A DNA stretch of 64,000 bases. Origin: Diadema setosum (taxonomy: Eukaryota > Echinodermata > Echinoidea > Diadematoida > Diadematidae). The notes below the pieces were generated by a model. The model did no database searches. It saw only the letters and a list, made by a program, of their open reading frames with translations, and had not been told where the DNA came from. A program made the translations under genes and the position numbers. The stretch lies in NCBI RefSeq assembly GCF_964275005.1, contig NW_027307662.1, forward strand, positions 1-64,000, given 5' to 3'. Shown piece by piece: positions 21,301 to 33,439 of this stretch. Position 1 is the stretch's first letter, and each line of letters starts with the position of its first letter.

Positions 21301-24300
21301 GGATCTGGTCCATTCTTTCCTGGAACACGTCCTGCGCGACCTTGATCCCAAATGGCAAGCGTCTGAATCTGTACCTTCCAAATGGCGAATTGAAGGTAGT
21401 CAAGAAACTAGACTCTTCATCCAGCACAATACTCCAATAACCACTCCTGGCATCCAACTTTGAAAACACCTGTGCACCATGGAGTTTGTGAGTGGTCTCT
21501 TCTATTGTAGGTGTCTTGTGGTATGTGCGCTTGCATGCTCTGTTAAGGTCCTTCGGGTCCAAGCATACCCGAAGTTTGCCGTTGGACTTCCTGCTGAAAG
21601 CCAGAGAAGAAACCCAGTCTGTTGGTTCTGTGACTTTGGCAATTACCTCAGCTGCTTCCATCCTATCAAGCTCCTGTTTCAGTTCATCCTTGAGCTTAAT
21701 AGGGAATTTCCTTGGCGGATGGACTACCGGTAGAGCATCTTCCATCAAGGTGATGTGGCATTCACCTGGAAGCCTCCCAAGTCCTTGGAATCTGTCCGGG
21801 TATGTTGACTCGAGGTCTTCTATGCTCCTAATTTGGCACGCCTCTTGATGAGTTTCACAGTGAACTTGGACGAGTTTCATCTTCACTGCACTCTGTAATC
21901 CGAGAAGGGCAGGACCCGCAGTTTCCACAATGAAAAATTCAGTGCGAAACCATTTTCCATCTGCATACTGGCATGGAAAATCAATGCTTCCATACTGCGG
22001 TATGATGGAGCCATTGTACGCGTAGAGCTTGGTTTGACTCGGTGTGACAGAGGACTCTAGTGGATAGCCTTTCTCATCAACGAGATCAGGAAACGCAACC
22101 TTAAAGATGCGAAGAGGCAGTACATTGCTTTGCGCTCCAGTGTCAACTTTCACCCTCAACGTGTGGTTACCTGGCTTCCTCTTCAGGCTGATGTTCAGCG
22201 TCGCAAACAACTCATCACGTTCTGCATCAGATACCTGGTTACTGTGTACATCTCCAACAGTGATAGTTCCTAATGTCAGGTTTTCAAAGGTTGGAACTGG
22301 GTTATCTTGTCTATCCGGACCTATTGGATGGAGATGTTGTTCCTTTGAGTCACGGCGATTATTCCTGGAGTTCTGTTGCTGACCCTTCTGGTTGGGGTGG
22401 CTATAACCTCGACCACGACTGCGGCTACGACCACGGCCACGTGCTTGTTTCTCCTGCGAACGACCTCTTGACGCTGATCGGTCCCTGTGCTGCGACCTGC
22501 AGCACTGTTTCCAATGTCCCTTTCGTCTGCACTTGTGACAAATGGAATGATATTCACGGCACTGTTTCGGTTTGTGTGTCGTTCCACAATTCTTGCATTG
22601 CTGCCCAGTGTGCATGGCATGCACAGAAGTTTTGTCCAGGGAGCTCAGTTGATTCATGTGGGCTGCACTGGCTTCATGACTACGTGTGATCTTCAGTGCT
22701 TCATCCAGCGTAAGCTTTTCGTCCCGACTTAGAAGAATTTTCTGCACTTCCGGGTGTCTAACGCCTGCAATGAGGACTTCAATTACTCTTTCCTCGATAA
22801 TTGCGTCTGACTGGAATCTGCACTTCACAGCCTTGGTTTTACACCTAAGCATAAAATCATCAATTGGTTCATTTACACCTTGCCGGTAACGCTGGAATTC
22901 GAGACGATGGATCCGGAAATTCTCTTGCGGTTCTATCTGACTGGAGAACGCCTTCCAAATGTTTGCTGGATCCTTCACTTCGTCGTCTGTAAGCTTCCAT
23001 GTATTGAACATCCTCAACCCCTCTTTCCCAGACCACATAATGATGTAGGTATGTTGCTCTACCTCTGCGACTCTCTTAATCGTGAACCACATATTGGCCA
23101 GCTGTTTGAATTCACGAAGAGCTTGTGCCCTGTCTGGGTTAGACCAATCCGTGGCTGGGGTTGGTAATGAAGCTGATGCCATGGTGTCTGCCTTGCTATT
23201 CAGGGAAATGAAACAAAAGCTGTATATGTGCAATCAAGATATGATATACATGTATTACACTCTATACAAACATGTCTTAATGTATGCAGTCAAGTAATTT
23301 TACACTGCAAGCAAACCTGAATGTGCACAGTATTATACACTTGCGCTTGCAGAAGTTAATCATATACACTGTTGTACATGTACATTTGCATACAAACTGT
23401 ATGAATTGGCACTGTCTACAATCAATACCTATATTATGTGTACTGGCTAGACACAGTTTACACACTCATAATAGACAGTAGTGTTCAATACATTCTCATG
23501 TACGTGACATGAATGAATACGTAATTGATACACATTTCATTCCACACCTTATTGTGTGACACAGATGCACATTGCCCGTACGGGAACCACTGGTGAATAT
23601 CCTAAACTCTGCTTCATGCACAAAAGCAAACTAATTGTTCTCTGAAACCTAGACCATCCAAATGTATATGTGCATGTAGGTATCCATAACTACAGGTATA
23701 TGTGGAGAATGTGCTATTTAACTCAGATGTCTCTCACCATAAGTCAGTGTCACTGATAACACAGCACTACGTACACGTGTAGATGTACACTGCTTTATAC
23801 ATCCACTGTTCTAAAAGATACCATAGGGTATTGAAAGCAACATGTGTACTGTACATTCACACTGTATAGTCTCACAATACTGACCTGTACTGTGCATTCA
23901 CATCTAACGTAGACGAATACAGTGTCACAATACTGACCTGTAACAGTTAGATGCACTAGACCATGTCTACTGTGCATTCACACTTCATAGCCTCCTTATA
24001 GTGGTGGGCTATAGTAATACACATATAAGGCCTAGGGCTGACTCAAACTAGGCTAGGCTCATTTATGACATTAGTACATAGTAAAAGTACATACAGCTGT
24101 ATCGAGTCTATGTGTATGTGAGTTGAGAAACTTCTCAGCTTAGCACTGCGTAGTGTTCATGTTCTGACACATCATTCAACTCAAGTCATCGTGTGAAAAG
24201 GTAATGTCTAGTGTTTATCATCTCAACACATCAGAATAGGCATGCGGTGCTCTTGATGCTACGCTCGACTTGTGTAGCGTCCAGCTCAGCCCACAGTCGA

Positions 24301-25126
24301 CAGTCGGCTCGAAGATTCACGGTTGAATCACATCACTTGTGTAGCACTCTGCATGGCAACGAAGTAGCAAACAGAAGAGCCTGCGCGTTCAGCATCAGTC
24401 CGAAGACTCCAAATGATGGTTGAATCGCATCTCTTGTAGGACTAGACCGTAGCACACGTAGAACCTCAGTGTCAGTAGAACTCTTTGACGAAGACTTATC
24501 ACGCCAGAGTAGAACCGCCTGCGCATTCAGTCTCTTTCAGTCCGAAGAAAACTCCCAGCGGCCAGGTTGCATCACTTATTTTGTGAAAGCACATGAATTA
24601 CAACAGCATAGCAGTGTATGTAGCCTGTGCGTGCTGCAAAGCGTCCATTAAACATTACTGTCATAGGCTAGTATTACCGTATACGTACTGCAGTGCACGA
24701 CCAGTCACAACAAACTGACTTTTCCAATCACCACTGTCAGGCAATATGTCACAAAGTCAAAATATCGAACTCACCATAATTCTAGTAAAACTGCAAAGCG
24801 TCCATACATGCTAAAGAATTATGGATTTACCAGCATTTCACTGCATAATCAGGCCATCGGGTTACTTTAATCGATCGTGTGGATTGGCCTTACGACAGTC
24901 TGTAACACGGTCGACGCGTCGTGCACTCACTTAACGCGTAGTGTAGACGGTACGCTAGGTGATAGCGTCAGCTGGATACATGTAGTAATGCATGCACAAT
25001 GCACGGCTCTAGCGAGTGTCTGACGCTGCGCCATCTCAGGGGCAGTGACCACCGATGCGAAAAATCCACGAAGTCATCACAGTTCCGTCTTTCTCATCGA
25101 AATGACAATCACCAAAGCTGCCACCA

Positions 25127-25222
25127 TGTTGTGCGTGATGGTTCATTCAAATAAAGCTCACCAAATACAAGATTCAGTTATGGTGTAGGTTCACGGACCT
25201 TGCTGTGATTTATTGTACCGTC
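25127..25222 (-). repeat. 5' LTR of the gypsy-type element, inner part (96 bp)
   Basis: Identical to the matching 96 bp of the 3' LTR, then cut off by the 12.9-kb transposon after GTACCGTC. The outer 66 bp resume at 38171. On the minus strand the LTR is followed by TGGTGGCAGCTTTGGTGATT, the probable primer-binding site (25126-25107). Confidence 0.93.
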
Positions 25223-25592
25223 CAGTGCCGTATATTAAGAGAGTTTGGCCAACTCGGTTTTTGGCTTACGTGTTTTGAAGCCTGTGATTGGTCAAAAGCT
25301 GGTCCCGTGATCTACAGGCGCCATGTTGTTACCAAAGTCAATCACGCGGGCGCAAGGCAGAGCTCATACGCAGTGCCCATTGTTCATCCTGCGCAGCTAC
25401 GCGCTAATATTGCCTGCCTTTGGGACATCCCCAATATCAGTCACGGTGCAGCGGGGACAAAAAAAGAAAGAAAAAGAAGAAGAAAAAAAAAACACATTGC
25501 CGTTGTCCACTCATTGAAGTAGAAAGTATATATACGAAAGATATTTTGATAACTAGCTGCGATAAACTAAAGATTCGTCACGCCTTAATTCC

Positions 25593-25705
25593 TGTGCAGC
25601 ATGGCGTTGCGCGAATCGACCTGGCTCAAGTGTAGTGATGCACCGCTTTCCTTCACGAAGGAAAAAAAGTGGTTAATCAGAGTGCGACGGGAGAACTATA
25701 TGATT
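25593..25705 (+). pseudogene. THAP-domain exon, copy 3, frameshifted
   Basis: The plus strand reads CAAWRCANRPGSSVVMHRFP, a classic THAP start with the cysteine pair and HRFP, then SRRKK, after which the frame shifts and continues as KWLIRVRRENY. The ATG of copy 2 is missing here. The flanking leader (GAAGTAGAAAGTATATATAC, AAGATTCGTCACGCC) also matches copy 2. It lies about 370 bp inside the left end of the 12.9-kb transposon, where the first exon of a P-like transposase would be expected. The match breaks off near 25705 at an inserted repeat and resumes at about 26165. Confidence 0.65.
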
Positions 25706-25714
25706 TGCTTTCCT

Positions 25715-26160
25715 TGGATTCCTCGATCGCGGTGTCTTTCAGACTATTCGGGTTTTGATTCATATTTATATGTCACCGCCATAACATATAGTCGCCAGAG
25801 GCATTTATTTTCGTTGTCCGTCTGTCCTTCCGCCTGTCGTCCTTCATTCCATAATCAATTTTGTGGACACTATTTGTGAAACTTGACATGTATGCATATA
25901 TGAGTGAACAAAGTTTTGTTTTAGCTTATAAACTTTCGTGTAAACATGCTCAAGGTGAACGGTCAAAACAGGGAGGTGGGAAGAGAAAATCCTGTATATA
26001 ATGGTTAAATTCTGAGAATATTACTATTTCCTCGATATCTATATATACAATTTCTGTTGGTGAGTGCATGTATTTCCAGACGAAACGTACTGCTCGACCG
26101 TGATTCTCTTGTGATTATTATTATTATTTTTTTTTGAGGGGGGGGGGGTGGGGGGACAGG
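25715..26160. repeat. Inserted repeat related to 7240-7790
   Basis: This interrupts the match between copy 3 and copy 2 of the THAP element. It contains GTCCGTCTGTCCTTCCGCCT, ACATGCTCAAGGTGAACGGT and CTATTTCCTCGATATCTATA, which parallel the repeat at 7240-7790, and a T run joined to a G run (about 26128-26160). No clear ends or target duplication were found. Confidence 0.5.
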
Positions 26161-26660
26161 GGGCATAAAGGTCAAGGACCAATGTCAGGTAAAATTCTTC
26201 TATCTATTGTAGAAATATTATTACCCATGCAGTTCCTCCATACCTCGGAGATTACCCAATGCACCAACTTGAAACCAAACATTTCGTCGGCGTTTTCACG
26301 AACTGACGCTATTTCGATTTTGGTCAAAATTTTCAAAATCGAGATATTGGTACCAAATGAAAGTGCTTTCAAAACTCTACCGAATCCCAAAATTTTAGAT
26401 CGCAAAATTAATTATTCTTAATTTTATCAAAGAAAGAAAAAAACGACGGTACTCGAAATATCGAGAAATTGAGAAAAAGGAGTTTCACGAACCGACGCAC
26501 GAAAGATACGCCGGTTCGTAAAACCCGAATTGCTACGGTGAAGAGCAATGCGGGTTTCACGAACTGTCGCAGTTGCGTTACTTTGAGCTTTGTTCAACTT
26601 ACTGGCCTAGAATTAGGTTTTGGCCCTAATCCAGATCTCAGAGTGAGAACCAAACCTTCT

Positions 26661-28573
26661 GAAAGATGAATGACGGCCTAAGCCAGCCCACTGTCCACGA
26701 GTGAAGTGAATGGTAAGCTATAATCCTATTAAAATCATGCTCAAAATAACAGTTTCAGTTGGACTACCATAACCATTAATTGCGGTAGTGTGTAGTCCCA
26801 TGTATTCAATCGCGTGATGCTTATGAAGCCTAGTCTGTAAACGCCATACAATTTCAAATTAGATCCCAAATCATATTATTTATTGTTTCTTTTCAACTTA
26901 TGTCGTTACTTCTGAGACTACTGAGTACTGTAGTCGTAACGTCTGTGTGCAAGACATGCAGATTGCAAGATTTCAAAGTCTCGAAGACACTATTTAAAGC
27001 CTTGACTTTTGAGTTGAAAATGAAATCATGAGATTGACAAAGTAGGCGTACTAAACAAAAAAAAAGTCTAACAGTAAAACTCAAAGGAAGAGTAAAGAAT
27101 AAAGTTAGACATGTTAGACTTTTACTTTCAAGTCTAACTATTAAGTCTAAGTTAAGACTTTACTTGTAATACCGGTACCAGTTACTAAAACTAAGATCAG
27201 CTGAAGTCTAAGACCAAGTCAAATTAACACAGTTCAGAGCCATACCGGTACACGGTACCGGTAGTCTAGCTCTAGATCTACATCTAGACTAGTGGTAATA
27301 GTAGGTAGAGTCCACCCATTTTTTCCCCCAATCTTTACTGGTCCATTCCTGAAAAAGTTACTGGTCAGTGTCCAACAGTGATTTTTCCTGGTCAGGGACC
27401 GTCGGACCAGTGCCAGTGTGCAGCGTTGGTGTAGATGTCATCTATGACAGTATGTGGTCTAGTGATACTACCTAAACACTACGAGTACTCTACAGGTTAG
27501 GTGGCTTTCCTGTACAGTGCAGTGTTAAAGTATACTTGTGAATTCAGCCCTAGTACCGTACTGTGTGTAGTGTATGTCTAACGTTAGTTCGAGTGGAGTA
27601 CCTAAGCACAGCGGTGGGGCTTTTTTTCCCCTAAAACTTGTGAATGTGGCCCAACCAAATGGCGTTTATATATTTACGCTTGATTGATAGTGATACAGTG
27701 GCGCTGTCGATTTCCACAGCAGCCATACATAATCTTTTGTCCTTTCTTCTTTCCTTATTTCCCTTTGTTCTTTCACACTTTTTATTCTTGGAATCGAAGG
27801 ACTTCTAAGAAATGTCCCTCGACTGATTTAACCAGGACTCTTGAGTTCTGGTAAACCTAACCTAACCGAGTAACCGTTAACATTTGTTAGGCCTAACATA
27901 ACAGTAACACTGACTTAGCCCTGTATTGACTTTGTCTTTGGCCGACTTACTGAGATGGCGAGTCTAACTCTTTAACGTTAGTCTAAACGTAGTCGTTCGA
28001 TCTGTCAGTGTCAGTGTCACCGGCTTTTGTATATGGTGCCATCTCTAACGTATGTTAACAAGTTGATGTTAGTTATCTATGTCAACTTACTGAGTCAGTA
28101 ATAGTGGTACTGTCATCCTGTTGGATATCGCCGCAATATCATCCGTGACGTGTTAATTTCGTGTCACAAAGACAAAAGTTGCCAAGATCTAATAGTATTA
28201 GATGTCTAGATCTAGATGTAGTCTAGATCTATAATATAAATTTTGTGAACCACTGGTAACTTAAAAGTGAAAGGTCTAGACTTCACTTAGTCTATAATTA
28301 GACCAGACATTCATGAGGCAAAGGCCTATTTAGTAGATCTATTCTTATTCTATTTTAACGTCAATTCCTACTAACTCGCCACGTGTTATTTCTAAGGCCA
28401 AGGACTTCCAGGTTAGTGATTTTTTTTTTCATAAATACCAAACAGCAGACGTGTTTCATTTGCATTCTTGTGCAGACTTCATGAAAATATGTGCAGTATC
28501 AAAGAAATATGATGCACATGACAATGCCAGTGTTTTATAGGTGAATGGTTAATACCTTTAAAAGCTGAATGAT
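26661..28573. other. Interior of the 6.9-kb element, no gene seen
   Basis: Open frames are short. The text is rich in TCTAGATCTAG-type words (27270-27290, 28200-28235) and in TAACGTTAG. A block at 27330-27420 (TTCCTGGTCAGGGACCGTCG and neighbours) may be a short coding relic on the minus strand, but I cannot name it. Confidence 0.35.
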
Positions 28574-29666
28574 AATGTAGAGTCTAGGTCTAATTAAGAT
28601 GTTACAGTCTCTGATAAGAAACAGGTTTGATTGTCATAGACTGTTTCCCAAATGCAGGTACATGTAGTAATATTCAGCTATTTCAATGCAATGCCTTGTT
28701 TACAAATACATGTAGATTTATATTCATGTGAATGATGATTCAATTTCTACATGAGACATACCAAGTGCTAAACATAATATCTTGCATCAGTAAAATGTGT
28801 AAATGAAGAGACAATTTGAATATGCATCAAATACGAACAGCAGCATTTTTTGACATTCTTTGATCCTGCATAGGCCTACCATTTTGTTTTATGTTTAATA
28901 TAAATAGAGCAAAATAATTTCAACTTCAGTTTTGTTGGCTGATTTTTTTTTCTTCTCAAAATTAAAGTTGTATCTTGTGCCATGATGTTTGATTTTAATC
29001 AAAAGTTCTTAATTTCTTTCTTTTCTTTCAGATGACTGGTGCCATGTAGTAGCGAAGAACTGGACTGTCTCAGAAAAGAAAAGGAAAAGTACAGGGTCGT
29101 GTATATCACCAACGGATGTGAATACAATGGTAATGTAGAGTCTAGGTCTTATTAAGATGTTAAAGTCTCTGATAATAAACAAGTTTGATTGTCGTAGACT
29201 CTTTCCCAGATGCAATTAGTAATATTCAGCTTTTTCAAAGCAATGCCTTGTTTACAAGGACATGCAGATTTATTCATGTGAATAATAATTTAAATTCTAC
29301 ATGAGACTTACTAAGTGCTAGACATAAGATCTTGCATCATTAAAATATGTAAAAGGCGAGACAATTTGAATATGCATCAAAAACAGCAGTATTTTTTTGA
29401 CATTCTTTGATCCTGTATACCGTTTTGTTTTATGTTTAAATAAATAGAGCAAAATAATTTCAACTACAGTTTAGTTGGCTGATTTCTTTTTCTCAAAATG
29501 AAAGTTGTATCTTGTATCATGATGTTTGATTTTAATCGAAAGTTCTTAATTTCTGTCTTTTCTTTCAGATGACTGATGCCATGCAGTAGCGAAGAGCTGG
29601 ACTGTTTCAGAGAAGAAGAAAAAAGTACAGCATCGTGCTGATCATCAAGGAATGTGAATACAATGG
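28574..29666 (+). repeat. 557-bp tandem duplication containing an exon-like block
   Basis: Unit A (28574-29130) and unit B (29131-29666) start TAATGTAGAGTCTAGGTCT and end GAATACAATGG. Each has a pyrimidine tract, TTTCTTTCAG, then an exon-like block starting ATGACTG. In unit A (29032-29129) one frame stays open for 32 codons, DDWCHVVAKNWTVSEKKRKS and onward, up to a donor-like ATG|GTAATG. In unit B (from 29569) the same frame has a stop at the third codon. AATAAA follows unit B near 29951. This could be an internal exon of a lost gene, perhaps a transposase, duplicated with its intron; the protein family is not recognised. Confidence 0.6.
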
Positions 29667-30418
29667 CTTAGGAAAGAAGACAATCTACAGATAGGATAGA
29701 AGGGAGAAATTGGGATGAAGGGCGACAACATAAGGACGGTATATCTACAGTGAAATGTGATTGTAAAGTGGAAACATGAAAGGAGATCGTAAGATTGAAG
29801 GTGAAAACAATGCATTCCATTCTGTGATGTCATAATTACAATTTTGCTACACTTTAATAACACTACAGAGAGACATTTATATCAAGGAAAGCTTCATGTG
29901 GATGTGGAATGTTAGATTTTTTTAAGTGTTCATTGGTATGTATTTCATGATAATAAATCTTGAAGGTTTTGTGTGGTAATCATAACCTTGTGATAAATCT
30001 TGATAGATTTCTAAGTGCACATTGGCAATATTTAGATGATGCTGTAATCAGATTAAGTTCTATTCTCCTTTATTCTTTTATTTATTATTTTGTTGTCTTC
30101 AACCCACTTTGAATGTGTCACGTATGATTCTTATAAACATGGGAACATGCACTCCATGTAAATGATAGGACTTTTCACAAATTGACATAATTATTCAACC
30201 ATCACTAGACTGTTCTGTTATAAGATGTTCTTTATCTAACTAAAATTGTAAATTATGATACGTGTATGTTCCCATGCAAACTCACAACAAAATACAGAAA
30301 TTTGAGTTCTTTTAATAATAATTCATTATGTCTCTAAATTCACGATTAAAGAAAGTGATTGCAATAAGGATGTCAAACATCGTATATTAAAATAATAGAT
30401 TATTCATTTGTCTCCATC
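29667..30418. other. AT-rich non-coding stretch with poly-A signals
   Basis: AATAAA occurs at 29951. It may be the 3' part of a transcript ending in the exon-like unit B; otherwise nothing is recognised. Confidence 0.35.
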
Positions 30419-30480
30419 CGTAGTAACGCACGCAACTGCAGTGTGCAGTTTGTAGGCTGCTGTGAAAAAAAAATCACAGG

Positions 30481-30560
30481 CAGCCCAAGCAGGATTCGAA
30501 CCCACGACCTCTGGATTACTAGACCAGCGTCATAACCACTAGACCACCAGAGTGCCCTGG
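30481..30560 (-). ncRNA. tRNA-like sequence, probably a tRNA-Thr-derived SINE
   Basis: On the minus strand the text GGTCTAGTGGTTATGACGC fits a polymerase III A box and GTGGGTTCGAATCCTGC a B box and T arm. The anticodon region TGGTCTAGTAATCCAG would place AGT (threonine) in the loop, with one mismatch in the stem. The acceptor ends do not pair well, so this is more likely a SINE head than a working tRNA. It is preceded (plus strand) by a hairpin, GGCTGCTGTGA / TCACAGGCAGCC, and the outer flanks ATTATTCATTTGT and ACACATGAATAAT are near inverted copies. Seen only once in the window. Confidence 0.6.
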
Positions 30561-30609
30561 CGCTACCTTTACACATGAATAATTAAGTATAGAAGGGCTT
30601 GGGGGCGCT

Positions 30610-32800
30610 TCGAAGTTTACTGCTCTTATTAAATATGTACATGTCATTTGCAACTCAACTAAAGATGATTAAACACACTGAAATTCTTACTTTAAATGAT
30701 ATTCATAATCTGTTTTTTTTTTCTTTAATAGCTTGGGATGTACACTTTATACACTGTATCGGTCTACATTTCGCCTACAATATGGAATTCTTTACTTCGA
30801 GACGTTTGTTTTTAACAAACAAAAAATTAAGAGTCCTTGAAAGGTGCTGTAAAACAGTGGTGTTTGTTTGTTTGTTTGTTTTTTGGTGGGGGGGGGGAGG
30901 GGAGTCAAATTAGCCTTGGCCCCTCTCCGCCGTCTTTTTTTTTTTCCTTTAGCTGCATATTTTTTAGTCATCACATGAAAATTCGTCTGCATCCACCCCG
31001 TAGTTTTGCTGATGACCTTTCTTTTTAATTATTTTAGCCACACACAATTTTGGCTGAATTTCCCCAACCCTCTTGTGAATTTGCTAGTACATGTACTAAA
31101 ACACGTTCTCAGAATGTGTTTATAGTACTGGTGGATTAAGGATTCACAGGGAGGGGGGGGGGTCGGCCAAAATTTCTCTTTTCTCATAATACAAGCCTTC
31201 GGGGCGAAAGGCTGATATTATGGGCTTTCTACACACATTTTTAGATGCTAATTATTGGTTAACATGAGCATGATCATTTATGTTGTGATTAATTTGTTTC
31301 CTTATATATGTATGACTTCTATTAGAGACTTAATTGGCTTGGCACTCCTTACATCGACCTATTTTAGACACCCATTTCCCTCTCTCGTGCTTTTTCTCTA
31401 CTGTCCTGTGAATAGTGTAACTACATGTACATGCAGTACCTCTTCTCTTTTGTATGATATACATCAAGTTTTTATCTGAGCATATGGGTGTTGCAGCACT
31501 CTCAAGCTTCATGCATATGCAGCAACATCTTTGAGTGGTCATATACATACATGTAGTTATGCTTGATATATTAATTTGAGGATGTTATTCTTTCTCTTGT
31601 ATATGTTCCGTCCGCACTCTATAGATGTAAATGTACGATGTAAGATTTGGTGTGCATGTTCGAACTGTGTTCCTCTTTTTGTGAACACACAAGAACTGAT
31701 ATAATAATGAACTTGAATTACACATATTCTTGAATCTTGATTCCATCTCCATTTGCCATTGGATATGTATTGATTTATGGAGCTCTTCCACAATTGTTAT
31801 CCTTCCCATTGTCATTACTCATCTCTGAATAATTCAAATTTGATATTCTATTGAGGACCTATGTTTCTTCAATTACATAATGTACCTCTTCAATATATTG
31901 CTGCAAAAGGCATAATAAAACATGACCATTATTATATATTTAAAATGAAGCTTGAAATTCTGATAGTGTTGATATTCATGTATTTTTAGGAGTTTATCAG
32001 TTTCGAAGAGTGCATGCAGGATGAGTTTATGTCTTTATATGATCAGGTGCAGCTATCATAGAATCTGTTGAGCAGGAAAGAGAAAGATGGAAAATGAGGA
32101 ATTATGAGTGAATTCGCATGCGAGCCAAATGACAATAATGACACTGATAAAAATTGTGACAAAGTAAATGTCACAAATATGTGGAATAATAAGAAATAAA
32201 GAAATTAATATATTATTTCAGAGAAAGAAATAACAGAGTGCATGCATGAGTATGAAAGATGAGTAAATACAAGTAATTATTACTGACTGGCACGTCTTTT
32301 TCCCAAGATTTAGCGGTATCCTTCATCTTAGAACAAACATTCATAATTACAGTGTATTATGAAAGAAGTGAACCGAATTTGAATTAAAAATAATGTGAAA
32401 AAATGAAAAAGTAAGTTAATTAAGTAAAAAAAAAAACGGTAAAAAGTAAAAAAATATGAAACACAGTATACCGAATACATGTATTACCATAGATGTCCAA
32501 ATGCAAAAGTGTTAAATAATAATATATCCACAAAAAAAGGGGGGGGGGGGCAAAGAAATCTTTGGAACGATCAACCACAGCTATAATAACAATACATGCG
32601 TGTACTAAATGAAGATGAAAACAATGACAACACTCTTTTTAGAACAATTAAGAGAAACTGGCTTGTATTATCATCTTAATTATCACTAAATGTATTGTAA
32701 TCATCACAACAATCATTACATGACAATTAATTTCAATTAATAAGGTTATTGTTGATAAGCAGGTACAGCCCTAATAGTATTTGTATGTAAACACATACGA
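30610..32800. other. AT-rich non-coding stretch
   Basis: No gene is seen. It holds homopolymers (G run 30889-30897, T run about 30938, G run 31145-31160, G run 32541-32550) and TTTG repeats at 30862-30880. Short open frames on both strands match no known family. Confidence 0.4.
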
Positions 32801-33439
32801 AAATGAAATAGCGACGGTTCGTAGATACACGCGTATTGCACGTTACCTATTGTACAGGCCCTACAGCGCGGGTCTCACGAACCGGCGTAATACAACTTAC
32901 GTCGGTTCGTGGGACCCGCGCTTAAGTACATAACCTATGGTGCGCGCAAGAAACGATGGATTTACGAACCGACGCAGTGAGTTTGAAGACAGAAATATCG
33001 TAAATTTTTTGAATTCACACTAAAATTACACTATGGATAGGAAGAATAACTTCCACTCTCATCACCCTGTCAAAATTTTCACACACAAGACAGGAAAAGT
33101 CATTGAAAACGTTGTCTAAAACTTGTGAGATCTTTAAACGCGATTTTCTCAGAACTGCATTTTCGCTCAAAAACGAAATAGCGTCGGTTCGTGGTAATGC
33201 CGACGATTTGATAGGCCCTATTTGCATGCCATCATTAATACTACACAATGATGCGTATAGGGAAAGATTTTTAACGGTGGCCCGGTGGCCCGGGGCCACC
33301 AAAAACGCACGTCGGGCCACCAAAATTTCAGAAGATTTTGGTGGCCCAATCGACCCACCAAAAAAAGTCGAACGTTTGCCTTTACTTTTGGAAATGAACA
33401 GCAGTAACAATCGGCTCCGTAAGATGCTGAAGTATAAAT

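Larger units (their letters stand above)
26285..33205. mobile_element. 6.9-kb unclassified TIR element nested in the 12.9-kb transposon
   Basis: Left end CGTCGGCGTTTTCACGAACT and right end GGTTCGTGGTAATGCCGACG are inverted copies; the similarity covers about 34 bp. ATTT precedes the left end and follows the right end, a likely 4-bp target duplication, and copy 2 of the THAP element (about 9180) shows the uninterrupted site. Within 450 bp of each end the word ACGAACCGACG or a variant recurs in both orientations (for example 26489, 26513, 32878, 32902, 32965), as subterminal transposase-binding repeats do. The interior has no long open frame. It holds a tandemly duplicated exon-like unit, a tRNA-like SINE and AT-rich DNA. 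Family unknown; a 4-bp duplication occurs in several superfamilies. Confidence 0.75.

Noticed and set aside
19146-22889. Plus-strand frames of 60-138 residues across the gypsy-type element
   Set aside because: They are shadows of the minus-strand gag-pol coding region.
30481-30560. A functional tRNA-Thr gene
   Set aside because: The acceptor stem pairs poorly and the anticodon stem has a mismatch; a SINE-like relic is more likely.
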